From NCBI RefSeq assembly GCF_011405655.1, contig NZ_AP022829.1, positions 248,001-312,000 of the forward strand: a stretch of 64,000 nucleotides of DNA, given 5' to 3'. Positions within the stretch are counted from its first letter, which is position 1; the number at the start of each line of letters is the position of its first letter. Source of the stretch: Adlercreutzia hattorii. Its GTDB lineage: Bacteria; Actinomycetota; Coriobacteriia; Coriobacteriales; Eggerthellaceae. The notes beneath the pieces were generated by a model. That model searched no databases and was not told where the DNA came from. It saw only the letters and a program-made list of their open reading frames with translations. Of this stretch, positions 1-7,966 are shown piece by piece. Both the position numbers and the translations under genes were made by a program.

Positions 1-759
1 CTCGTCTTCTTCGTCGCGTTTCTCGCTCTTGCGCTCGCCGGATCGCTTTCCCCGACAGACGGGACAAGCACCGTGGGGGCCGCGTTCATGCCTCCGAGCG
101 CCGAGCATCCTTTGGGCACCGACGGGCTTGGCCGCGATGTTTTGGCGCGCCTCATGCATGGCGGCGCGCACCTTATCGCCGTTGCCGCTGTTTCCACCGC
201 CGTCGCCGCTGCCGTGGGCGTGGCTCTCGGGTTCGCCGTGAGCGCGAAGGGCAGGTTCGCCGATGTGTTATCGTACCTGCTCGATCTGCTGCTGGTCATT
301 CCTTCGATACTCGTGGTCATGGTTCTTGTGTTCGGGCTTGGTTCGGGAGTGGGGACGATGATCGTGGTGACCACGGCGGTGTCGGCACCCTACATAGCCC
401 GGTACACGCGCTCGCTCGTTCGTCCCGTGGCCGCATCGCCTTATGTGACGGCGGCGCGTCTTTCCGGCGATTCGGCGGCGAAGACGGCTGTGCGCGAGGT
501 GCTTCCGAACTTGGCGGTTCCCTTGGCAACCACGGTGGGCATGAGGTTCATCAACTCCGTCTATCTTGTTGCGACGGCCGCTTTTCTCGGGTTCGACCCC
601 CTCGGAACGGGCTCCGACTGGGGAACCATGATACAGACGGGCGTCACGGGCATCAGCCTGAACCCGTGGGCCGCGCTTGCTCCCACTATCGCGATTGCCT
701 GCATCACCATATCGGGCAATCTTCTGCTTGATCGAATAGGGAAAAGGAGCAACCTGTGA
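1..759 (+). CDS. ABC transporter permease, DppC/NikC type (5' end outside window)
   Basis: Integral-membrane permease of a peptide/nickel/opine-class ABC importer. The frame is open from base 1, so the start lies upstream; the downstream GTG at 73 is only an internal codon. Visible features are several hydrophobic helices and the conserved cytoplasmic EAA-like loop (AARLSGDSAAKTAVREVLPN), which docks on the ATPase, plus the early HPLGTDGLGRDVLARL signature typical of DppC-like subunits. The stop overlaps the start of the ATPase gene by GTGA, so the two are translationally coupled. A substrate-binding protein and a DppB partner are expected upstream, outside the window. The substrate cannot be read from sequence. 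Position beside a thiazoline-type NRPS locus makes metal or metallophore uptake possible, but that is inference. Confidence 0.88.
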   Translation, partial: LVFFVAFLALALAGSLSPTDGTSTVGAAFMPPSAEHPLGTDGLGRDVLARLMHGGAHLIAVAAVSTAVAAAVGVALGFAVSAKGRFADVLSYLLDLLLVIPSILVVMVLVFGLGSGVGTMIVVTTAVSAPYIARYTRSLVRPVAASPYVTAARLSGDSAAKTAVREVLPNLAVPLATTVGMRFINSVYLVATAAFLGFDPLGTGSDWGTMIQTGVTGISLNPWAALAPTIAIACITISGNLLLDRIGKRSNL

Positions 760-2237
760 CGAACGGATCGGACGCGATTGTCGAGATAGCGGGCCTTTCG
801 ATTGCAACTCTCGGGGGTAAACGCGTTATCGACGATCTGTCGATAGAGATTTTGGCCGGAGAAAACCGCGCTCTCGTCGGAGAATCGGGGTCGGGCAAAA
901 CCACGCTCGCCCTCGCGCTCATGGGACGCATCCGCAGCGGCCTCGTCCACGAGACCGGAACGATCTTCGTCGACGGGGCGGACGTGCTTTCTCTCAAAGG
1001 CTCATCGCTGAGGCGCTACCGGGCGGAAACGGTATCGTGGCTGTCGCAGGACCCCGCTCTCTCGCTCACGCCCCACATGACGGTGCGCGCGCTGCTGTCA
1101 GAATCCGTCCCGATGGACGACGAGGACGCGCTCGGCTTGCTTGGCAGGGTGGGCCTCTCGGGCGTCAAAGGGCTGCTCGACCGGAAGCCGCGCTCGCTTT
1201 CCGGAGGGCAGCGTCGACGTGTGGCCATCGCCAAGGCCATCGCGTCGAAACCTCGCGTGCTTATACTCGACGAGCCCACTGCCGGCCTCGACGGAGCCAC
1301 CGCCGATGAGGTCGTGGCCACCATCAAGGGAATCTGCGCCGAATCGGGAATGAGCGTCGTCGCCATCACCCACGACCTTGATGTGGCCGGCAAGTTCGCC
1401 GAATCCGTCACCGTCCTCAAAGAGGGCTGCGTTCTCGAAACGGTTTCGCATTCCGAGCTGATGAACAACCCTGGAACCGATTACGCCCGCAAACTCGTTG
1501 ACGCCCAGCGGCTTGAACGGCGTCCTGGCGATGAAATGGATTCATCCGCCGGTGCCCCTGTGTTTTCAGCATCAAGCTTCGATGTCGTGACGCCCGACGG
1601 CAAGGTTGCAACGAGGAATGCCGCGTTTTCGATCAATCATGGCCGGGGGCTTTCCCTTTTCGGGCCTTCGGGGTCGGGCAAGAGTACGATTGTCAGGGCC
1701 ATCACGGGAGAGCGCCCTGCGGAAAGAGGTTCTGTGGCGCTCGATTTGGGCGATGGGGGTATGCATGTTCTCGCGCCCTCGTTCAAGGATCGGTCGCAAA
1801 CCGAGCTTGCCGCCGTGCAGATGGTGCCACAGGATCCTGCGACAAGCCTCAATCCCGCGCTTTGCGTGGACACCCAGCTTTCTCGCGCCGTCAGGCGGGT
1901 GCATCCTCGCTGGTCGAGAAAAGAGGTGAAGGAGCGGGTTTCGGAGCTTTTGGCCTTGGTGCGTTTGCCCGATGAGATCAAACACCAGTATCCCCGCTCG
2001 CTTTCGGGTGGACAGGCCCAGCGCGTCGCCATCGCCCGGGCTCTCGCCCATGAGCCCAAGGTGCTTGTTTGCGACGAATCGACCTCCGCTCTCGACCCCA
2101 CCACCCAAAAGGACATCCTCGATACGTTGAACCAGCTGAAACGAGACGAGGGTTTGGCGCTTGTCGTTGTCACCCATGCGGAAAGAGTGGCGCGCTACAC
2201 CTGCGAGGAGGAAATCGCCGTGCCTTTCGAGGGTTAG
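756..2237 (+). CDS. Fused two-domain ABC ATPase (DppD-DppF type)
   Basis: A 493-residue protein carrying both nucleotide-binding domains of a peptide-class importer in one chain. Domain 1 has Walker A GESGSGKT (residues 42-49), signature LSGGQRRR and Walker B LILDEPT; domain 2 has Walker A GPSGSGKS, signature LSGGQAQR and Walker B VCDEST. The start is GTG at 756, with aaaggagc just upstream, overlapping the permease stop. Fused DppD-DppF proteins are common where the importer serves nickel, opines or small peptides. The gene converges with the thioesterase gene, whose stop is only 10 bases downstream, so it is the left border of the NRPS locus. It powers the permease at 1-759; substrate unknown. 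Confidence 0.9.
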   Translation: MTNGSDAIVEIAGLSIATLGGKRVIDDLSIEILAGENRALVGESGSGKTTLALALMGRIRSGLVHETGTIFVDGADVLSLKGSSLRRYRAETVSWLSQDPALSLTPHMTVRALLSESVPMDDEDALGLLGRVGLSGVKGLLDRKPRSLSGGQRRRVAIAKAIASKPRVLILDEPTAGLDGATADEVVATIKGICAESGMSVVAITHDLDVAGKFAESVTVLKEGCVLETVSHSELMNNPGTDYARKLVDAQRLERRPGDEMDSSAGAPVFSASSFDVVTPDGKVATRNAAFSINHGRGLSLFGPSGSGKSTIVRAITGERPAERGSVALDLGDGGMHVLAPSFKDRSQTELAAVQMVPQDPATSLNPALCVDTQLSRAVRRVHPRWSRKEVKERVSELLALVRLPDEIKHQYPRSLSGGQAQRVAIARALAHEPKVLVCDESTSALDPTTQKDILDTLNQLKRDEGLALVVVTHAERVARYTCEEEIAVPFEG

Positions 2238-2246
2238 TGTGGCGAT

Positions 2247-3008
2247 CTAGACGCTGGATTGTCTGTTGTTGTGCAGCGTTTCGACTAGAGCAGTGGCGAC
2301 TTGGGAAACATCGTCCATGAAGTAAAAATGCCCTCCTTGGAAATGCCTCATCTCGAAGAAGCCTGTCGTAACGTTTGCCCAATCCCTCATTTCATTCTCC
2401 AGAGCTTCCGGATCGTCCTTCCCTAAGAAAGCCGTAATGGGACAGTCGATGCCCATCTCATAATTTTCTGTAGGAACGTACTCTTCTATCAGCTTGTAGT
2501 CGTTCCGAATGATCGGCAAAAATATATCGCAGAGTTCGTCTATCTCGAGCACCTCGGGAGATATTCCGCCTACGCGAAGCAATTCTTCCCTAAATTCGGC
2601 ATCGTCATAGAGGTGGACGTGGGCCTCTCTGATGCTCGAAGGAGCTTCTCGGCTTGATACTATCAAATGCGAAGGGCCATGCAGTTTATCCAGCGCTGCG
2701 ATTCGAGCTGCTTCATGGGCAAGGGAGGCCCCCATGCTGTGTCCGAAATAGGCAAAAGGTCGATCTTCAAAATATGCGGACGCTGCTTTGGCGATTCCCT
2801 CTGCTACAAACGAGAAATCGTCTACGAGAGGCTCCGATATTCTATTTTCATGACCTGGATAGCAAATAGCGTAGACAGGAAGTTTCCTGCGAATCTCGCG
2901 TGCGACAGATCTGAATGCATTGGGTCCTCCGCCCGCATGGGGCACAAATACCAAAGCTGTTCCTCTCGCTTGCTCTTTCTGATTGAGATCGACTATCCAA
3001 TTGTTCAC
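2247..3008 (-). CDS. Type II (editing) thioesterase, YbtT/GrsT family
   Basis: A 253-residue alpha/beta hydrolase that in NRPS systems removes wrongly loaded groups from carrier-protein arms. The nucleophile elbow GHSMG is clear, the acid is likely in FLGKDDPE, and the histidine in QGGHFYF. The N-terminal FVPHAGGGPNAF oxyanion region is typical of the RifR/GrsT/YbtT group. I choose the GTG start at 3008 because a strong ribosome site (aggagga) precedes it; an ATG at 3047 lies upstream without one. It is the last gene of the minus-strand biosynthetic operon, 22 bases after the transporter gene. Yersiniabactin and pyochelin loci carry the same accessory enzyme, which supports the pathway assignment. 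Confidence 0.88.
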   Translation of the reverse strand: MNNWIVDLNQKEQARGTALVFVPHAGGGPNAFRSVAREIRRKLPVYAICYPGHENRISEPLVDDFSFVAEGIAKAASAYFEDRPFAYFGHSMGASLAHEAARIAALDKLHGPSHLIVSSREAPSSIREAHVHLYDDAEFREELLRVGGISPEVLEIDELCDIFLPIIRNDYKLIEEYVPTENYEMGIDCPITAFLGKDDPEALENEMRDWANVTTGFFEMRHFQGGHFYFMDDVSQVATALVETLHNNRQSSV

Positions 3009-3901
3009 GCTTGTCCTCCTAGGAGCGAGCCTACAAAACGTCTGCAAGAAAAAGCCAGCCAGTCACGAGTACCTGCTGAACAAGCGCAAGGCAAGTCATG
3101 GGAGCGCCAAGCTTCATTACGGTCTTTTCGCCGTACCCAGCAAGCTCCATGCCAGAGGCAATCGGTGCCTGATGCATCGAAAGAAAAAACTGGCTGGCAA
3201 TCATTTGGTATGCGATCAGAACAGCGCCCGCATCGCTTACGCCCAATCCCGCTACATCGCCGAATGATATCAGTATGGGAAAAATAACGACAGCGGTGGC
3301 CAACACTGATCCTATCAAAGTATGGATGGCCAATGATATTGCTGATATAAAAATGACGGTTGACAGAATATCGCTTGGTAAAGAAGCTGGGAGCGCCGTA
3401 TCGGCAATCCACTGGCTCATACCTGTGGCTTCGCCTACAGATCCGATCGACAACGCACAGGTGAGGAATACAAGAGTTCCCACGGGAACGTCTGCAAAAG
3501 CTTTTGCGTCAAGTACTCCGATTCGAGGTAGGAACATAAGCGATGTGAGAAGCATAGTTCCCCACGCTATACCTATTCCCATGAAAGGGTAAAGCAACCA
3601 GAATGCAATCATCAGAGAGAGCCACAAAGCCATCTTCTTTTCTTTAGGGCTCAATCTGCCAAGGTCTTCTAACGAAGCGCGGCTTTTTACCCCATCTACA
3701 AAGACCTTTCCAGACGGCTTAAACACTCTTATAAACAGAACTGTCACTAAAAATAAGTAGATGATGTTGGGAATGCCTATAGTGCTGAACCAGCCAACCC
3801 AGCTCAACCCTAATTCGGAATATTCAACAACGAGTGTATTGAGGGCTGGTTCCGAAGTCAAAAAGATAAGTGTCGTGGGAACTGCAAGCGCAAAACATGC
3901 A

Positions 3902-5414
3902 GGTAGTGTCCCGATTGTTGGTGTAGCGATTCGATCTGCGAGGGCGGCCGGAGGCCGTCCGAGGAGATCGAACCATCCCTAGAACGCTGCTATTCTACAC
4001 CATTGGATCACGCCGCCTTCCTGACGGCGCCCCCGTCGGCCATCACCACGGCGATGATGCGCGCGGCGTGCTCCGCCGCGGTGCCCTCGTACGCCGGCGG
4101 CCGTCCGGGCCTCCAGCGGCGCCTGTCCTCGAAGACCTCCGATATCGACTCCTCGGTGAACCAGCGCCGCGCCGCCCAGTCCTCGTCCATCTCGGACAGC
4201 ACCGCGCCCAGGAGCCGGATCAGCGACTTCCTGGATGGGAACACCTGGACGACGTTGGCGCGGCGCTTGATCTCCCGGTTCATCCTCTCCTGGACGTTGT
4301 TGGTGCGCAGCCTGCGGTGGTGCGCCGGCGGGAAGTCCAGGTAGGCCAGCGCGTCGGCCTCGGCCTCCTCCAAAAGCGCGCCGGCCGCGGCGCTGACCGC
4401 GCCGATCTCGTCGACCGCCAGGTGGTAGAGCTCGCGCACGAGCGCGGGGTCCGACTCCGCGAACACCGCCCGCATCACCGAGCCCAGGAGCGCCCGCTCG
4501 CGCCTGTTGCGGGCCAGCGCGCACACGTTGCGCTCCAGGTGCACGACGCAGCGCTGCCAGGCCGCGCCGGGGAACACCTCCTCGATGGCGCGCCTCAGGC
4601 CCGCGTGGGCGTCCGAGGTGACGCAGCGCACGCCGGCGACGCCCCGCTCGCGCAGCGAGAGCAGGAAGGCCCGCCACGAGGCGTAGTCCTCGGTGTCGGC
4701 GGAGTCCACGCCCAGGAGGACCCGGTGGCCGGTGTCGGCGGCCCCGATGGCGGTGACCACGGCGCAGCTGGAGACGTGGCCGCCGTCGCGGCACTTGAGG
4801 TAGGTGGCGTCTATCCAGAGATAGGGGAAGCGCGCGCCGCCGAGGGGTCGCCCCCGCAGGTCGGCCACGGCGGCGTCCAGGGACTCGCAGATGCGGGACA
4901 CCTGGCTGGCGCTCATGCGGTCGACCCCCAGCGCGCGGGCCACCTTCTCCACCTTGCGGGTGGACACCCCGCTGGTGACCATCTCGGCCACCGCGGCCAC
5001 CACGGCGCGGTCGACTCGGCTGTAGCGCTCGATGAGGTCCTCGGGGAAGTAGGTCCCCCGCCTGAGCTTCGGGATGCGCAGCGTGATGCGCCCGACGCTG
5101 GTGAGGAGCCGGCGCTCCCGGTAGCCGTTGCGCTGGTTGCCCTCGGCGCAGGCGTCCTCGGCCTGCGCGTCCATGATCTCGTTGACGATCGCCTCGGCGA
5201 GGGTCCTGACGAGCTCGTTGATGTTGACCATGCCGTCGTCGAATCTGGGAATCTCGGGCGCGTCGGCGCCGATTGCTGCTAAAGTGTCCATTGCGGTCAT
5301 CGCCTTTCTCGAATCGGTTTACTTCGCAACAAACGATTCTAGCGATGGCCGTTTCTCGTGCCGCGACTATTCGGCACGCGAAACGTCCGCTACACCAACG
5401 TTCGGGACGCGATC
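3902..5414 (-). mobile_element. IS256-family insertion sequence, copy 1 (1513 bp)
   Basis: Complete element. The ends are imperfect 27-bp inverted repeats sharing GTCCCGA and GTTGGTGTAGCG; they begin ggtagtgtcccga at 3902 and, on the minus strand, gatcgcgtcccga at 5414. An 8-bp direct duplication AACATGCA flanks it at 3894-3901 and 5415-5422, the expected target duplication size for IS256. Two further copies (34606-36118, 51030-52542) have the same length and the same translations in several frames, so they are essentially identical and recently active. A long subterminal hairpin lies at about 3930-3972. The insertion splits the DASS carrier gene. Confidence 0.95.
4008..5300 (-). CDS. IS256-family transposase
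   Basis: A 430-residue transposase of the mutator-like IS256 group. The DDE set is visible as D in LWIDATYLK, D in CVTSDAHAGL and E in VQERMNREIKRR, with the characteristic C/H pair in WQRCVVHLERN between the second D and the E. N-terminal and C-terminal halves are both complete. The start may be ATG 5300 (MTAM) or ATG 5291; the ribosome site gaaagg favours neither strongly. The protein is identical in the three copies in this window. It is the only gene of the element. Confidence 0.95.
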   Translation of the reverse strand: MTAMDTLAAIGADAPEIPRFDDGMVNINELVRTLAEAIVNEIMDAQAEDACAEGNQRNGYRERRLLTSVGRITLRIPKLRRGTYFPEDLIERYSRVDRAVVAAVAEMVTSGVSTRKVEKVARALGVDRMSASQVSRICESLDAAVADLRGRPLGGARFPYLWIDATYLKCRDGGHVSSCAVVTAIGAADTGHRVLLGVDSADTEDYASWRAFLLSLRERGVAGVRCVTSDAHAGLRRAIEEVFPGAAWQRCVVHLERNVCALARNRRERALLGSVMRAVFAESDPALVRELYHLAVDEIGAVSAAAGALLEEAEADALAYLDFPPAHHRRLRTNNVQERMNREIKRRANVVQVFPSRKSLIRLLGAVLSEMDEDWAARRWFTEESISEVFEDRRRWRPGRPPAYEGTAAEHAARIIAVVMADGGAVRKAA

Positions 5415-5963
5415 AACATGCAAAATTGATTACAGCGGCATCCGTCTCAGATACGCTATTTTCTTTGCACACTTCTTTTGCAACTGCCAATATGACGAAT
5501 GTTCTTGCAAAGGCGCTTGGAATGATCAGTGCGAACAACAGCTCTATGACGGCTATCGCTGCAATGAGCGATTGAAAACCTTTGACTTGACCGGATGCGC
5601 AAATACTCAGAGCTGCTCTTCTAGCAAGTCCAGACCTTTCAACTCCAGAAGCTATGAGAAACGCGCAAAGCACCAGCCATAGACTGCCTCCTTCGTTCGT
5701 CCAGCCAGAAAAAACTGTTAGCGGATCAGAGGAGTTCGTGATGAGCAGTAGCCCCATATACAGCATGCCCGTAATTGGGGCCGGCATCACTCCGCTTGCC
5801 CAAAACGATAAAGCACCGAGAGTGAGAGCAAGCTGAATACGTGCTGGGCTTTCCAACTCCGGCAATGGAAATATCAAAACAAGAAGCCCAGCGGTCAAAC
5901 CTACCGAAGCAACAATGCCTTTTAAATGAAGCTTTCCAAATGACGCTGTTCGCTCGACTACCA

Positions 5964-6947
5964 TTAACGACGTTGCCTCAATTCGCTTGGGGCACCTAAG
6001 GCCGAAGTAAACTCTTGCCAGGCTAGGCATGCGGAAATCTGGAATTGGGTTGTGGCAAGGGAGTTGCGCTCTCCAAGTCTCTCCGAGAGCATATTGGCAA
6101 TCCCCTTCGGCCACTGTTCAGCGAGGATAGAATTATATGTTTCTGCTCTCCTATGAAGAACGTTAATACTTGCGCTTTCGACGGTTGAGAGATTCGAGCT
6201 GTCGGCTGCTGCCTTTCCGACATGAAACCGTGGCGTCCAAAGAACATCTCCGTAAACGTCGCATAGGGACAGAATGCCTTTATCCGAGCAAACGTCCATC
6301 CGCATCAGGGCTATGGCATTATTGTCTGGGTCACTGGAATCCATTTCGTTTTGGAATCGAACGGAAAGGGGAATTCCTCCTACTTCTCCGACTAGGATGT
6401 CAAAAGGACCGGCATCTGCTATCTTATCCAATCTGAAAGGATGCAAGCTTCCGGCCACTTTCCCAACCACCTCTACAAAAGGGTATGCTACTTGTACGCA
6501 TGTAGTCACATCTATGCTTAGCAATTCGTGTTCCTTGCGAAGGGAAGCTGCGGCATCAATGAAGCGCTTAACCGAATCGAGATATGGATAGAAACCGTTA
6601 AGCATGAATTTGCAATCATGTTCTGCAGCGCATCTGGTCAGCTCAAGAACCTCGCTGCTATGCATGGGCTGCTCTTGGATTACGTGAATGCCCTTCTCGA
6701 GGAAGGAGCGAGATATTTCAACTCCATCTCCTCCAACCATGGCTGATCTTACCACGACACAAGCAAGATCTATGTTTGCCGGAACGGCATTAGCCCCTTG
6801 ATACAGAGGAACTCCGTATGATGCAGCCAAGGCGGCGCTTCTCTTGCTCCCCCTGCCTACAATACCAGCCAGCTCTACATCGTCGGCAATCTTAATGCCC
6901 TCGGCATATACGCTTCCGAACGTGCTCCCCACAACCACGGCTTTCAT
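5964..6947 (-). CDS. Thiazolinyl imide reductase (Irp3/YbtU/PchG family)
   Basis: A 327-residue Gfo/Idh/MocA-fold oxidoreductase. In yersiniabactin and pyochelin synthesis this family reduces one carrier-bound thiazoline to a thiazolidine using NADPH. The Rossmann start MKAVVVGSTFGSVYAEG, the GIVGRGSKRSAALA segment and the motif HVIQEQPMH (the counterpart of QEHPVH in Irp3-type enzymes) support the subfamily rather than a general sugar dehydrogenase. The start ATG overlaps the stop of the preceding gene (ATGA at 6944-6947), and its own stop overlaps the carrier start, so it sits in a tightly coupled operon. One reductase implies that at least one of the predicted rings is reduced. Confidence 0.87.
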   Translation of the reverse strand: MKAVVVGSTFGSVYAEGIKIADDVELAGIVGRGSKRSAALAASYGVPLYQGANAVPANIDLACVVVRSAMVGGDGVEISRSFLEKGIHVIQEQPMHSSEVLELTRCAAEHDCKFMLNGFYPYLDSVKRFIDAAASLRKEHELLSIDVTTCVQVAYPFVEVVGKVAGSLHPFRLDKIADAGPFDILVGEVGGIPLSVRFQNEMDSSDPDNNAIALMRMDVCSDKGILSLCDVYGDVLWTPRFHVGKAAADSSNLSTVESASINVLHRRAETYNSILAEQWPKGIANMLSERLGERNSLATTQFQISACLAWQEFTSALGAPSELRQRR

Positions 6948-7966
6948 AACTCGCCTTCCTCGACTTCAAACAAAGACTTTGACGGTGCAATTTCGATTCG
7001 AGCACTCTTAGACAAAGATAGAATTCCGTATATCGCCAGTTCTGGATCAAGCAGATCGGGCAAGTTGTATACGCCATTGGGGATGCTCCCAGCAAGGAAA
7101 CTCTCTATGGCATAGCATGCCACTGCTGCAGTTAGCTCATAGCTGTCGGCCGATTTAACAATGTAGGCCATTTCTCCAGAAGTTGCAGCCAACGTATAAA
7201 ATGCCTGTCTACCCATAGCATCGATGGATGCGGCTATGCTGATTTTCTTGCTTGCTTCTTCGAGGCTCTGGGTTTTCGACAACTGTGCGTCGACAAGAGC
7301 CTTGCAAAACAGATCACCTACAAATACGTTATACCATTCAAGTCTTGGAAGTGCCTCCTTCTCGGCTATGACTCTCGCCTCTTCTGACAAAAAGGCTCTG
7401 CAAAACGACCCTTCGGGAAAGCAAGAGGGGGCGGGGGTTGGATCGTGGTCAAGTTCGCGGACTGCGCCGCTACGCCACATGGAGCCATTGTTGCCATATC
7501 CCGACGTATCGGACATGCTCAAAACTAGATCCGCCGCAGCACCCAGAGAGATATCTTGGACTCCCCCGGCAAAGCCAACAATATCCTGTCCTTTGTTTGC
7601 GGAAATAGCCATCTTTAGTAGAAGACCCGAGAGCCCCGGCACCATTCCTGCAGAAAATACAACCGGTGTTTCCGCCGATTCGTCAGCTAGGGTTTTGCAC
7701 AGGTTTTCGCAGCCGGCAACGTCAAAGTATGCAACGCCTGAGCTTATGGCGGTTCTTGCTGCTGGTTCGCTCAGTAGATACGCGGGGCCAGCGCAGTTGA
7801 CCACAGCATCGCATCCATCGAGAAATCTTGACAAAGAACTAGGGTCTGTCATGTTGACGATGAATCCGGCCGAGCGAGAACCGAGGCGAAGCTCGTACCC
7901 CTTAGCTTTCAGCATGTCGGCAAGCAGTGATCCAACATGCCCGCTCGACCCAAGCACTCCGATCAT
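6944..7966 (-). CDS. Saccharopine dehydrogenase-like NAD(P)-dependent reductase
   Basis: A 340-residue protein with an N-terminal Rossmann motif GVLGSSGHVGSLLAD and the pattern VNCAGPAYLLSEPAARTAISSGVAYFDVAG that marks the saccharopine dehydrogenase-like/trans-acting reductase group. It overlaps its neighbours on both sides by 4 bp, so it is co-translated with NRPS B and the thiazolinyl imide reductase. Standard yersiniabactin and pyochelin loci have only one reductase, so this is an extra tailoring step. It could reduce a second ring, reduce an imine or aldehyde at release, or form an opine-type C-N bond; the sequence does not decide among these. No membrane segment or signal peptide is seen. 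Confidence 0.72.
   Translation of the reverse strand: MIGVLGSSGHVGSLLADMLKAKGYELRLGSRSAGFIVNMTDPSSLSRFLDGCDAVVNCAGPAYLLSEPAARTAISSGVAYFDVAGCENLCKTLADESAETPVVFSAGMVPGLSGLLLKMAISANKGQDIVGFAGGVQDISLGAAADLVLSMSDTSGYGNNGSMWRSGAVRELDHDPTPAPSCFPEGSFCRAFLSEEARVIAEKEALPRLEWYNVFVGDLFCKALVDAQLSKTQSLEEASKKISIAASIDAMGRQAFYTLAATSGEMAYIVKSADSYELTAAVACYAIESFLAGSIPNGVYNLPDLLDPELAIYGILSLSKSARIEIAPSKSLFEVEEGEL

Larger units (their letters stand above)
3031..5964 (-). pseudogene. DASS/SLC13-type carrier, interrupted by IS256 copy 1
   Basis: Multi-helix membrane protein of the divalent anion/sodium symporter type. The ATG at 5964 overlaps the reductase stop (TAATG), so it belongs to the operon. The first part reads 5964-5415, then IS256 copy 1 (3902-5414) intervenes, and the rest reads 3901-3031. 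Removing the element and one copy of the 8-bp duplication AACATGCA restores a continuous 470-codon frame across INFACFALAVP, with no other lesion. Length and roughly a dozen hydrophobic segments match the family. Known thiazoline siderophore loci usually carry an MFS protein (YbtX) here, so this carrier may export a product or import a precursor; that is inference. As found, no full protein can be made. Confidence 0.85.
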
